Positions 25,720-33,955 of a stretch of 64,000 nt of DNA are shown one piece after another (the first letter of the stretch is position 1; each line of letters begins with the position of its first letter). Source of the stretch: Pseudomonas sp. SCA2728.1_7 (GTDB lineage Bacteria; Pseudomonadota; Gammaproteobacteria; Pseudomonadales; Pseudomonadaceae); the NCBI RefSeq assembly GCF_018138145.1, contig NZ_CP073104.1, forward strand, positions 5,857,001 to 5,921,000, in the 5' to 3' direction. The position numbers and the translations under genes are program-made. Below the pieces are notes generated by a model that saw only the letters and a list, made by a program, of their open reading frames with translations, did no database searches and was not told the DNA's origin.

Positions 25720-25795
25720 GTCCCCTTCGTCTAGTGGCCTAGGACACCGCCCTTTCACGGCGGTAACAGGGGTTCGAGTCCCCTAGGGGACGCCA
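25720..25795 (+). tRNA. tRNA-Glu (TTC), copy 3
   Basis: Identical to the other two tRNA-Glu copies. It lies 22 bases after the hairpin at 25673. Confidence 0.97.
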
Positions 25796-25797
25796 TT

Positions 25798-25873
<76 letters not shown>

Positions 25874-25880
25874 TATTCAC

Positions 25881-25911
25881 AAAAACGCCGCTCAACAGAG
25901 CGGCGTTTTTG
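25881..25911 (+). terminator. Terminator of the tRNA cluster
   Basis: AAAAACGCCGCTC, AACA loop, GAGCGGCGTTTTT: a strong GC stem with a T-run, working in either direction. Confidence 0.88.
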
Positions 25912-25950
25912 TATGCGCGTGATTTGTGTTTGTGCCATCAGGTCATGAAG

Positions 25951-25986
25951 AAAAAGGCCCGTCGAAGCGATTCGATGGGCCTTTTT
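25951..25986. terminator. Bidirectional terminator downstream of the LysE gene
   Basis: AAAAAGGCCC-TCGAA and TTCGA-GGGCCTTTTT arms around GCGA. On the minus strand it ends the exporter gene at 26002; on the plus strand it backs up the tRNA terminator. Confidence 0.85.
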
Positions 25987-26001
25987 GCGTTTTCCGTCTG
26001 T

Positions 26002-26640
26002 TTACCAGGACAGCATCAAGCGCCCGGCAAACAGAATCAGCACCACGCCCATGGTGCGTTCGAACCAATGTCCCATGCGCATGAACAGCACTCGAACCCG
26101 ACTGCTCGAGAAAAACAGCGCGACCACGACAAACCACAGCGCATTCACAAAACACATCCACAGTCCGTAAAAGGCCTGGATTTGCAGTGGCGTGCTGGCG
26201 CTGATGATCGTTGTGAAAATAGCCAGGAAAAACAGCGTGGCCTTGGGGTTGGTCGCATTGGTCAGAAACCCGGTGCTGAAGGCTTTGAACAGGGTTTGTT
26301 CAACCACCGGCTCCTCGCTGGTTTTCTCACCTTCAATGGCCGATTTGGGTTTGCTGCGCAACAGGCTGACACCCAAATACAGGATGTAAGCACCGCCAAC
26401 CACTTTGGCCACGGTCAGCAACCACGGGGTGGTGTGCATCAATGCGCCCACACCGAGCAGCGTGTACAGCACGTGTACGGAAATCCCCGCGCCAATACCC
26501 AGCGCCGTGCAAATCCCCACCAGTCGGCCGAATCGAACGCTTTGGCGAATGGTGACCGCGAAGTCGGGGCCGGGAGCAACCACGGCCAGAAAGTGAATGG
26601 TAGCCAGCGCCAGAAACTCGCCCAGATAATTCGAATACAT
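26002..26640 (-). CDS. LysE/RhtB-family amino-acid exporter
   Basis: Inner-membrane exporter of 212 residues, about six TM segments. The family signature FLAVVAPGPDFAVTIRQS sits near the N-terminus and TNATNPKATLFFLAIF in the middle. LysE/RhtB proteins export amino acids or their derivatives. The start lies one base after the stop of the Fe(II)/2-oxoglutarate oxygenase gene, the tightest kind of operon link. The likely cargo is therefore the product of that oxygenase; this is inference. A strong terminator follows at 25951. Confidence 0.93.
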   Translation of the reverse strand: MYSNYLGEFLALATIHFLAVVAPGPDFAVTIRQSVRFGRLVGICTALGIGAGISVHVLYTLLGVGALMHTTPWLLTVAKVVGGAYILYLGVSLLRSKPKSAIEGEKTSEEPVVEQTLFKAFSTGFLTNATNPKATLFFLAIFTTIISASTPLQIQAFYGLWMCFVNALWFVVVALFFSSSRVRVLFMRMGHWFERTMGVVLILFAGRLMLSW

Positions 26641-26641
26641 C

Positions 26642-27427
26642 TCAGCTCCAGTAGGTCAGGGGTGAAGCATTGCCGCGATAGCCGACAAAAAAGGAAAGAC
26701 TCAAACGCGGATCGGCCACGCCCGGGGTCACCGAGTGCATGCGCCGCGAATTGAACATGATGAAATCGCCGGGTTGCGGTCGGACTTCGAGGGTGGGTGG
26801 GCCGAGCAGCGCCGGTTCAATGCCGTAGCTGTCGCCACGCATCTCGTCGAATTGATCCGGGCTGATGTCGTCGTCCCACATCTGCAGCGCGCCGCCCTCG
26901 GTCGGCATGTTCAGATAGACGTTGCAAGCGAACTGCGCCTCCAGGCTGCGGGCCTGGAAGCTGTCCGGGGCGTCTTTGGCGAAGATGTCGTGGTGGGCGA
27001 GGAAGCACACGCCGGGTTTCACCACTCGCGAAAGGCCGACATACATTTTCCGTCCATAGAGGTTTTCCAGGTGCGCACCGGCCGGCCAGGACTCGTCGAG
27101 CATGCAGCGCAAGGTGTCGATCGGTGAAGAGTAGGGCGCGCAGCGATTGCGCAGTTCGGCGATGTTGCTGGTGGCGCGTTCGAAGTAATCCTCGATCAGC
27201 AGCGGCTGGTTTTCCGCCTCGTAAAAGGCCATGCCGATGCGGCCGATACTCGGTGCGTTGATGTAACCCTCAAAGCCTGGAGCGAGAATCTTGTCGCCAA
27301 TCTGAATGGCCAGCGGCTCCGGCAAAAAGCCTTTGACGCGGATGGCGAGGACTTCTTCGTTGGCCAGTTTTTTTATGCACGTCTCATCGAGACGCTCGAC
27401 GTCTAGCATCATTTTTTTTAGGTCCAT
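26642..27427 (-). CDS. Fe(II)/2-oxoglutarate-dependent oxygenase
   Basis: A 261-residue double-stranded beta-helix oxygenase. Likely iron ligands are His145 and Asp147 (in FLAHHDIF) and His231 (RRMHSVTPG); Arg241 (PRLSLSFFVGYRG) would bind 2-oxoglutarate. The intact H-x-D favours hydroxylation; radical halogenases of the BesD type have Gly at the Asp place. NVYLNMPTEGGALQMWDD is the usual core strand pair. No signal peptide. The gene sits 74 nt after an alaX-type gene and one nt before a LysE exporter, so a free amino acid is the probable substrate. No good Shine-Dalgarno is visible, CTATCGATAG directly precedes the ATG, and codons 3-5 hold a run of eight A. Confidence 0.88.
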   Translation of the reverse strand: MDLKKMMLDVERLDETCIKKLANEEVLAIRVKGFLPEPLAIQIGDKILAPGFEGYINAPSIGRIGMAFYEAENQPLLIEDYFERATSNIAELRNRCAPYSSPIDTLRCMLDESWPAGAHLENLYGRKMYVGLSRVVKPGVCFLAHHDIFAKDAPDSFQARSLEAQFACNVYLNMPTEGGALQMWDDDISPDQFDEMRGDSYGIEPALLGPPTLEVRPQPGDFIMFNSRRMHSVTPGVADPRLSLSFFVGYRGNASPLTYWS

Positions 27428-27470
27428 CTATCGATAGTCTACGGAAGCTGCGAGTGCAGTTCCCCGGCGT

Positions 27471-27495
27471 CGGACGCTGCGTGAGGCAACGTCCG
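27471..27495 (-). other. Intra-operon hairpin between alaX-type and oxygenase genes
   Basis: On the minus-strand RNA a 10-bp stem (CGGACGUUGC, loop CUCAC, GCAGCGUCCG) pairs fully with one U-G wobble. No T-run follows, so it is not a standard terminator; it may stabilise or separate the two cistrons. Confidence 0.45.
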
Positions 27496-27501
27496 GAATG
27501 C

Positions 27502-28128
27502 TCAATCCACGCTGTAGTGGACGGACAGCGTGCCTTTCTTCTGCGAAAGGGACGCGATCGTGACTGTGCCCAGATCCTTCAGGCTACGTACATGGGTGCC
27601 GCCGCAGCCATAAGCCGGGAGTTCACCGAAACCGATCTCCCGCGCACCTTCGCGCAGCGAGGTCAGGCGGGGTAGATCGTGTTCGATCCACTGGCCGATG
27701 CCGCACTGAACGGTCTCGGCGTCGACTTCCTGCGCGGCATCACCGGGTTTGAATTGCACGCGACCTTCATCCGGCCAGTGGTGGGCCTTGATCGGCATCC
27801 AGCCCATGGCCTGAACGAAATGCCCGATCAGGTGGCCGGCTGAATGCATGCGCGTATTGAACCGGCGACGCTCTTCGTCAACACGAATACAGGTCATGCC
27901 GAGCTTTACCGGTCGGTCGACAAAATGAATGATCCGCTCCGGCTCCTGCACTACACGCAGTACCTGGCTTTCGCCGATCCAGCCGGTATCACATGGCTGA
28001 CCGCCGCCTTGCGGATGAAACAGTGTGGCGCGCAATACCACGGCGAATTCGTGCTCTTGGGGCGTGCAGTCGAGGACTTCCACATTGGCCTTGAGGTCAT
28101 CACTATGGAAAAAGAGGCGAAGCGTCAT
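27502..28128 (-). CDS. AlaX-type tRNA trans-editing protein
   Basis: Free-standing editing domain related to the AlaRS editing half, 208 residues. Zinc-site motifs are intact: HSAGH (in NTRMHSAGHLIGHF) and CGGTH (in AYGCGGTHVRSLKDLG). The N-terminal FHPQGGGQPCDTGWI is also typical. Such proteins hydrolyse mischarged Ser- or Gly-tRNA(Ala). ATG 28128 is chosen because AAGGG lies 8 nt upstream; the longer frame from 28197 runs through the promoter region. It is the first gene of a probable operon with the oxygenase and LysE genes, divergent from a LysR gene. Protection against a modified amino acid made next door is an attractive inference. Confidence 0.92.
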   Translation of the reverse strand: MTLRLFFHSDDLKANVEVLDCTPQEHEFAVVLRATLFHPQGGGQPCDTGWIGESQVLRVVQEPERIIHFVDRPVKLGMTCIRVDEERRRFNTRMHSAGHLIGHFVQAMGWMPIKAHHWPDEGRVQFKPGDAAQEVDAETVQCGIGQWIEHDLPRLTSLREGAREIGFGELPAYGCGGTHVRSLKDLGTVTIASLSQKKGTLSVHYSVD

Positions 28129-28218
28129 ATTCCATGCCCTTATTAAAGTTTCTGTTTTTATTATATGAATCGTGCAATAACGTGATAATCCGTTCAAACA
28201 TCAAAGGACTTGTGCGCT
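28129..28218. promoter_or_regulatory. Divergent alaX/LysR control region
   Basis: A 90-bp AT-rich spacer between the divergent starts. ATTAT and ATAAT arms around 28157-28186 form an interrupted dyad that could be the LysR-type operator. Exact -10 and -35 boxes were not assigned. Confidence 0.5.
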
Positions 28219-29217
28219 GTGAGCATCAATCTGCCGCTACCGCTGCTCGGTGAAATGGCGATTTTCGTCAAGGTTGTGGAGACCGGCAGCTTCTCTGAAG
28301 CCGCTCGGCAACTGGGCTCATCGCCGTCAGCGGTGAGCCGTAGTATTTCGCGGCTGGAAAAAGCCTTGGCCACGCGGTTGTTGCAGCGCACCACGCGCAA
28401 GCTGCGTTTGAGTGATGGTGGAGAAGAGGTTTTCAAGCGTTGTCAGGAAATGGTCAGCGCGGCGAAATCGGTGATGGAAATCAGCGGCCAGTTCACCCAT
28501 GAAGCGGAAGGGCTCGTGCGGGTCAGCGTACCGAAAGCGGTAGGTCGCTTCGTGATTCATCCGCACATGCCCGAGTTTCTGCGACGCTATCCCAAGGTCG
28601 ATGTCGAGTTGCTGCTGGAAGATCGCCAGGTCGATTTGATCGACGACCATGTCGATCTGGCGATTCGAATCACCGATCGACCACCGGCCGGGCTGGTCGG
28701 GCGGCAATTGCTGACCATCGATCATTTGCTCTGTGCCACGCCGCAATACCTGGCTGAGCACGGCACACCGACCCACCCCCATGATTTGCTCAATCACAGT
28801 TGTATCTATCTGGGTGAAACCCCCAGTGATGCACGCTGGAAATTCAAGAAAGGCAGCAAGGCAGTGACGGTGGGTGTGCGCGGTCGCTATGCCGCCAATC
28901 ACACGGGCGTGCGCTTGGGCGCGGTGTTGCAGCACATCGGCATTGGCAGCCTGCCGTATTTCACTGCCCGTTACGCACTTGAGCAGAAGTTGATTGTGCA
29001 GGTGCTGCCGGACTGGACCTTCCTCGCGTCCTACCATGGCGGACTGTGGTTGCTGCATTCGCCGACGCGCTATCTGCCTCCCAAGTTGCGGGTGTTTATC
29101 GACTATCTGGTGGAGTGTCTGCAGAAAGAGCCTACCTTGAGCAAGCCGGGCAAGTCAGGTGGTGCGAGTAACGCAGCCATGGCGTATGAATTACCGGAAA
29201 GCGAAGGGCTGCTCTAA
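28219..29217 (+). CDS. LysR-family transcriptional regulator
   Basis: A 332-residue regulator. The winged HTH lies at about 10-70 (MAIFVKVVETGSFSEAARQL, SPSAVSRSISRLEKAL), and the periplasmic-binding-like effector domain follows (VRVSVPKAVGRFVIHP, VDLAIRITDRPP). GTG 28219 fits AAAGGA at 10 nt; the upstream TTG at 28210 is too close to it. It is divergent from the alaX-oxygenase-lysE operon across 90 bp, so it very probably controls that operon and itself. The inducer may be the substrate or product amino acid. The C-terminal 25 residues are a low-complexity extension. Confidence 0.92.
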   Translation: MSINLPLPLLGEMAIFVKVVETGSFSEAARQLGSSPSAVSRSISRLEKALATRLLQRTTRKLRLSDGGEEVFKRCQEMVSAAKSVMEISGQFTHEAEGLVRVSVPKAVGRFVIHPHMPEFLRRYPKVDVELLLEDRQVDLIDDHVDLAIRITDRPPAGLVGRQLLTIDHLLCATPQYLAEHGTPTHPHDLLNHSCIYLGETPSDARWKFKKGSKAVTVGVRGRYAANHTGVRLGAVLQHIGIGSLPYFTARYALEQKLIVQVLPDWTFLASYHGGLWLLHSPTRYLPPKLRVFIDYLVECLQKEPTLSKPGKSGGASNAAMAYELPESEGLL

Positions 29218-29225
29218 CGCAGAAG

Positions 29226-29306
29226 CAAAAGATCGCAGCCTTCGGCAGCTCCTACAGGGGATTGCGTGAGTCCACTGTAGGAGCTGCCGAAGGCTGCGAT
29301 CTTTTG
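29226..29306. repeat. REPIN, family B
   Basis: Long inverted arms, CAAAAGATCGCAGCCTTCGG onward to CTCCTACAG, and the exact reverse complement. A second copy is at 54755. Confidence 0.93.
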
Positions 29307-29327
29307 ATTTTCAACCAAACAGTTAAA

Positions 29328-29735
29328 TCAGTGCTTGCTGTCCTGAGCGGACATCGCGAGCAGCTGTTTTTCCTGATTCCAGTCGAACGGTTCGTCGTTC
29401 TGTTCAGCTTCGTAACGGCGTTCTTCCAGCGCCTGATACAGGTCGATCTCTTCATCGGACAGGTAGTGCAGGCAGTCACCGGCGAAGAACCACAGCAGAT
29501 CGCGCGGGATCAGGTGGGCGATTTGCGGGTAACGGCTAATCACTTGAGTCAGGATGTCCTGGCCCAGGTACTGGCTTTCGATCGGGTCGATCGGCAGCGA
29601 TGCGAGCAGTTCGTCGAAGCGCTCCAGGAACAGGGCATGGCTTTCTTCGGGAACCTGTTCGGCCTCACCTACGGCGACCAGGATGCTGCGCAGGTGGTCG
29701 AGCAAAACAAGATGATCGGCAACGACGTTGGACAC
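29328..29735 (-). CDS. PA2817 family protein (unknown function)
   Basis: A small acidic protein of 135 residues without TM segments or known motifs; typical stretches are VADHLVLLDHLRSILVAVGE, LIPRDLLWFFAGDCLHYLSD and DEIDLYQALEERRYEAEQ in parts. GTG 29735 is chosen because TGAGGA lies 8 nt upstream; the longer frame would overlap the fadE terminator. Its place just downstream of fadE matches the gene order I recall for P. aeruginosa (PA2815-PA2817). Function is unknown. Confidence 0.82.
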   Translation of the reverse strand: MSNVVADHLVLLDHLRSILVAVGEAEQVPEESHALFLERFDELLASLPIDPIESQYLGQDILTQVISRYPQIAHLIPRDLLWFFAGDCLHYLSDEEIDLYQALEERRYEAEQNDEPFDWNQEKQLLAMSAQDSKH

Positions 29736-29753
29736 GAGATAAGTCCTCAAGAG

Positions 29754-29788
29754 CAAAACGGGCGCGGGAGTATAAAGCTCCTGCGCCC
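29754..29788 (-). terminator. Probable terminator of fadE
   Basis: Minus-strand stem GGGCGCAGGAG with CTCCCGCGCCC (one mismatch), followed by GTTTTG. It lies 22 bases past the fadE stop and before the PA2817-family start. Confidence 0.55.
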
Positions 29789-29809
29789 TCTTGGACATGG
29801 TTGTCAGGA

Positions 29810-32257
29810 TCAGCGGACTTTGCCCTCTGCCAGTTTCAACTCCTCTTTGTCGAAATCATCGACGTCGATCACCTTGCGTCGCGCCGCTTCGGCATCACGC
29901 AGGCTCTGCGCTTCCACCGGTTGCAGCACACCGGCCTCCAGCGCTGCATCGATGGCGTGTTCGCCTGCGGCCGGTTTGACCTGACCGTTTTTTAGCGACG
30001 TGTGCAGTTTTTTGTGCAACGGCTGCGCGGCGTTCAGCAAATCGCTGGCATGTTGCAATGCCCCGACCGCATCGTCTGCAGACTGCGGGCGATAGCAACC
30101 GGCAAGCAGCTCTTCCAGTGCCGGATCGCCTTTGGCACGACCGATTACGCCAGCCACTTCGGCACCGAGTTTGTCCGACGGGCCTTTGTGACGACGACCA
30201 AACGGGAAGACGATGGCGCGCAACAGACAGCCAAACACTTTGTTCGGGAAGTTGCGCAGCAATTCATCCAGCGCCCGTTCCGATTGGCCGAGGCTTTCTT
30301 CCATCGCCCAACGGAACAGCGGTTCCATGTACGCCGGCGAATCCAGATCGTGATAGCGCTTGAGCGCGGCTGAGGCCAGATACAGGTTGCTCAACACGTC
30401 ACCCAAACGTGCCGACAGACGTTCGCGACGCTTCAGTTCGCCACCCAGCAACATCATGCTGAAGTCGGCGAGCATGGCGAACGCTGCCGCCTGACGGTTG
30501 AGTGCGCGGAAGTAACCCTGACTGATCTTGTCGCCCGGCGCATGTTCGAAGTGGCCAAAACCCAGGTTCAGCACAAGCGTGCTGGCAGCGTTGCTCACAG
30601 CGAAACCGATGTGTTTGAGCAGCAGGCCATCGAACTCTTTCAGCGCCTGATCCTTGTCTTCGCGACCGGCCAGTGCCATTTCCTTCAGTACAAACGGATG
30701 GCAGCGAATCGCGCCCTGACCGAAGATCATCAAGTTGCGCGAGAGGATATTCGCGCCTTCCACGGTGATGAAGATCGGCGCACCGTTCCAGCTGCGCCCC
30801 AGGTAGTTGTTCGGCCCCATGATGATCGCCTTGCCGCCGTGCACGTCCATGGCGTGGCTGATGCACTCGCGGCCGCGTTCGGTGAGGTGGTACTTGAGGA
30901 TCGCCGACAGCACCGAAGGTTTTTCGCCCAGGTCCACCGCGTTGGCAGTGAGCATCCGCGCGGCATCCATCATCCATGCGTTGCCGCCGATGCGCGCCAT
31001 GGCTTCCTGAATACCTTCGAAGGCCGACAGCGGCACATTGAACTGCTCGCGAATCTGCGCGTATTGCCCGGTGACCAGACTGGTGAATTTGGCTGCGCCA
31101 GTGCCGACTGCCGGCAACGAAATCGAACGGCCGACCGACAGGCAGTTCATCAGCATCATCCAGCCCTTGCCGAGCATTTCCTGACCGCCGATAAGGAAGT
31201 CCAGCGGAATGAACACATCCTTGCCGGAGTTCGGACCGTTCATGAATGCCGCGCCCAGTGGCAGGTGACGACGACCGATTTCCACGCCGGCGGTATCGGT
31301 CGGGATCAGCGCCAGGCTGATGCCGAGGTCTTCCTTGTCGCCCAGCAGATGTTCCGGGTCATAGGCCTTGAAAGCCAGGCCGAGCAGGGTCGCAACGGGG
31401 CCGAGGGTGATGTAGCGTTTTTCCCAGTTCAGGCGCAGGCCGACGACTTCCTGGCCTTCCCACTGACCTTTGCAGATGATCCCGGTGTCGGGCATCGCAC
31501 CGGCATCGGAACCCGCGAGCGGTCCGGTGAGGGCGAAGCACGGGATGTCATCGCCACGGGCCAGACGTGGCAGGTAGTGATTGCGTTGTTCGTCGGTGCC
31601 GTAGTGCAGCAGCAGTTCGGCCGGGCCGAGGGAGTTCGGCACCATGACGGTGGAGGCGAGGTCACCGCTACGGGTAGCGAGTTTCATCGCCACTTGCGAG
31701 TGGGCGTAAGCCGAGAAGCCTTTGCCGCCAAATTCTTTCGGAATGATCAGGGCAAAAAAGCCATGTTCCTTGATGTGCGTCCAAGCTTCGGCCGGCAGGT
31801 CCATCGACTGGCCGATCTGCCAGTCAGTGACCATCGCGCAAAGTTCTTCGGTCGGGCCGTCGATGAACGCCTGTTCTTCTTCGCTCAATTGCGCCTTGGG
31901 ATAGGCCAGCAGTTTGTCCCAGTCCGGACGGCCGCTGAACAGCTCGCCATCCCACCAGACGGTACCGGCGTCGATCGCGTCGCGTTCGGTCTGCGACATC
32001 GGCGGCAGGGTTTTCTGGAACCAGTTGAACAGCGGCGCCGTGAAATGCTTGCGGCGCAGGTCAGGCAGCAGCAACGGTGCGGCGACCACCGCCAGCACTA
32101 CCCAGAACACCAGCAGCAGCCAGCCCGGTGCATGACTGAAAATACCCATCGCCAGCAGGTAGACGGCAACAATGCCCAAGGCCGGCAGAGGGGAAATACG
32201 TCGGTGGGCGAGATACGCCACACCAACGATCAAAACCAGTATCCACAACAACAGCAT
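29810..32257 (-). CDS. fadE: Acyl-CoA dehydrogenase FadE
   Basis: First enzyme of fatty-acid beta-oxidation, forming trans-2-enoyl-CoA with FAD as cofactor; the large proteobacterial type. The 815-residue protein has two N-terminal hydrophobic segments (LLLWILVLIVGVAYLAH, and about 30-70), then the dehydrogenase core with IIPKEFGGKGFSAYAHSQ, CFALTGPLAGSDAG, CLSVGRSISLP and GGKAIIMGPNNYLGRSW, and the C-terminal extension of this class. ATG 32257 follows GGAGGA at 7 nt, so the eight extra upstream codons are not used. A GGAAAC/GTTTTC dyad near 32352-32374 is a weak candidate for a fatty-acid regulator site. Confidence 0.96.
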   Translation of the reverse strand: MLLLWILVLIVGVAYLAHRRISPLPALGIVAVYLLAMGIFSHAPGWLLLVFWVVLAVVAAPLLLPDLRRKHFTAPLFNWFQKTLPPMSQTERDAIDAGTVWWDGELFSGRPDWDKLLAYPKAQLSEEEQAFIDGPTEELCAMVTDWQIGQSMDLPAEAWTHIKEHGFFALIIPKEFGGKGFSAYAHSQVAMKLATRSGDLASTVMVPNSLGPAELLLHYGTDEQRNHYLPRLARGDDIPCFALTGPLAGSDAGAMPDTGIICKGQWEGQEVVGLRLNWEKRYITLGPVATLLGLAFKAYDPEHLLGDKEDLGISLALIPTDTAGVEIGRRHLPLGAAFMNGPNSGKDVFIPLDFLIGGQEMLGKGWMMLMNCLSVGRSISLPAVGTGAAKFTSLVTGQYAQIREQFNVPLSAFEGIQEAMARIGGNAWMMDAARMLTANAVDLGEKPSVLSAILKYHLTERGRECISHAMDVHGGKAIIMGPNNYLGRSWNGAPIFITVEGANILSRNLMIFGQGAIRCHPFVLKEMALAGREDKDQALKEFDGLLLKHIGFAVSNAASTLVLNLGFGHFEHAPGDKISQGYFRALNRQAAAFAMLADFSMMLLGGELKRRERLSARLGDVLSNLYLASAALKRYHDLDSPAYMEPLFRWAMEESLGQSERALDELLRNFPNKVFGCLLRAIVFPFGRRHKGPSDKLGAEVAGVIGRAKGDPALEELLAGCYRPQSADDAVGALQHASDLLNAAQPLHKKLHTSLKNGQVKPAAGEHAIDAALEAGVLQPVEAQSLRDAEAARRKVIDVDDFDKEELKLAEGKVR

Positions 32258-32505
32258 ATTCAGTCCTCCGTGAACCAAGGCAAATCGACCCTCCAGAGCT
32301 TAGACGGCATCTGTAAAACCGGGTGGTCAGACCAAGGTGATTGAAATCGTGGGAAACCCCGGATGGTTTTCGTAGGTTCGGTGGGCAACGCGCGTGGGAA
32401 ATCGTTCGCTGATTCCGCGTCTTTGCGTCCAAGTTTGGCCGAAACGTCGTTATCTCTGTGCTGAAGCTGTCGCTAGACTCGGGGCTCACCCAGGAGATTG
32501 TCGTC

Positions 32506-33165
32506 ATGCACGAATATCTGAGCCCCGGCCGCTTCATCGATAGTGACCACCCGGCAGTGGTGGAGTTCGCCGAACAACACCGGGGTGCCAGCCGCGATCC
32601 GCTCGAGCAGGCGATCAGTCTTTATTACGCCGTGCGTGAGGCGGTGCGCTACAACCCGTACACCTTCAGTCGTGATCCGCAGACCCTGTGCGGCAGTTAT
32701 GCGCTGGCGACGGGGGAGAGTTATTGCGTGCCCAAAGCCACACTGCTAGCCGGTTGTGCACGGCATTGCGCGATCCCGGCGCGCATTGGTCTGGCCGATG
32801 TGCGCAATCACCTGTCGACCCCGCGCCTGCTTGAACTGCTGAAGAGCGACATGTTCGCCATGCACGGTTACACCGAGCTGTTCCTCAATGGACGCTGGGT
32901 CAAAGCCACGCCGGCGTTCAACCAGAAGCTCTGCGAGTTGTTCAACGTCGCGCCGCTGGAATTCGACGGCATCAACGACAGCGTTTTTCATCCGTTCAAC
33001 CGTGACGGGGCGCAGTTGATGGAGTATCTGGTCGATCACGGTCAATTCGCCGATGTCCCGGAAACATTCTTCTTCGAACATCTGCAAAAGTGCTATCCGC
33101 ACCTGTTCACTGATCTGCAGCCGCAACTGCTGGGTGATATGCAGAGTGATTTGAGCCGTACCTGA
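32506..33165 (+). CDS. Transglutaminase-like family protein
   Basis: A papain-like fold protein of 219 residues. The catalytic-type Cys74 is in GESYCVPKATLLAG and His120 in AMHGYTELFL, as in transglutaminase-like cysteine proteases or amidases. The place where the third catalytic Asp is expected reads WVKATPAFN, so Asp is replaced by Thr. Activity may therefore be altered or use another acid. ATG 32506 follows GGAG at 9 nt. No signal peptide. It is divergent from fadE and followed 43 nt later by a GST gene. The substrate is unknown. Confidence 0.85.
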   Translation: MHEYLSPGRFIDSDHPAVVEFAEQHRGASRDPLEQAISLYYAVREAVRYNPYTFSRDPQTLCGSYALATGESYCVPKATLLAGCARHCAIPARIGLADVRNHLSTPRLLELLKSDMFAMHGYTELFLNGRWVKATPAFNQKLCELFNVAPLEFDGINDSVFHPFNRDGAQLMEYLVDHGQFADVPETFFFEHLQKCYPHLFTDLQPQLLGDMQSDLSRT

Positions 33166-33208
33166 TCCGGCGTATGCTGCCTGCCCACGCATTTGAAAAG
33201 AGGCGGTC

Positions 33209-33832
33209 ATGCTGAAGATCTGGGGACGGAAAAACTCATCGAATGTCAGGAAGCCGTTGTGGGCTGCCGAGGAACTCGGTCTGGCTTACGAGGCGATTGA
33301 TGCCGGTGGCGCATTCGGCGTGGTCGACACGCCCGAGTACCGGGCGATGAACCCGAACGGCCGGGTGCCGGTGATCGAAGACGACGGTTTCGTGTTGTGG
33401 GAATCCAACGCCATCGTCCGCTATCTGCTGGCCAGACATGCGCCCGACAGCCACTGGTATTCGGCGAATCCGCAAACCCGCGCCGTCGCTGACAAGTGGA
33501 TGGACTGGACCACCTCGAGTTTTGCCGGTCCCTTCCGCACGGTGTTCTGGGGCGTGTTGCGCACGCCAGCGGACAAGCAGGACTGGACGGCAATCAATGC
33601 AGCGATCAAGGAATGCAATGAGCTGCTGAGCATGGCCGACAGTGCCTTGGCCAGTCAGCCTTACCTTTCCGGAAAAGACATCGGCATGGGTGATATCCCG
33701 CTCGGCAGTTTCATTTATGCCTGGTTCGAGATGCCCATCGAACGCGCGCCGCAAGCGCATCTGCAAGCCTGGTACGAGCGCCTGAAGCAGCGTCCGGCCT
33801 ACCAGAAAGCCGTCATGACCGCGTTGACTTAA
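33209..33832 (+). CDS. Glutathione S-transferase family protein
   Basis: A 207-residue thioredoxin-fold GST. The N-terminal domain has WGRKNSSNVRKPLWAAEELG (catalytic-type Ser in SSN) and NPNGRVPVIEDDGFVLWESNAIVRYL in parts, the glutathione-binding cis-Pro and ES motif. The C-terminal helical domain ends with YERLKQRPAYQKAV. The Ser and motif order fit theta-like bacterial GSTs. GAGG precedes the ATG. The substrate is unknown. No functional link to the neighbours is visible. Confidence 0.9.
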   Translation: MLKIWGRKNSSNVRKPLWAAEELGLAYEAIDAGGAFGVVDTPEYRAMNPNGRVPVIEDDGFVLWESNAIVRYLLARHAPDSHWYSANPQTRAVADKWMDWTTSSFAGPFRTVFWGVLRTPADKQDWTAINAAIKECNELLSMADSALASQPYLSGKDIGMGDIPLGSFIYAWFEMPIERAPQAHLQAWYERLKQRPAYQKAVMTALT

Positions 33833-33955
33833 TACCTACTATCGACACACTTGACTGTACTTGTACGGCGGCGGCAAGCACCATTGCGCACTTGCGCTGC
33901 GGTTCGATCCTTCGCCGCCGTCTCCTTTTTCCCTTCAATGGTGCGTAAATCAGAT

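Noticed and set aside
26642..27427. Radical halogenase call for the oxygenase
   Set aside because: Asp147 of the H-x-D motif is present; halogenases need Gly or Ala there to bind halide.
30542..32344. 600-codon plus-strand frame opposite fadE
   Set aside because: Antisense shadow of fadE; no start signal and no domain.
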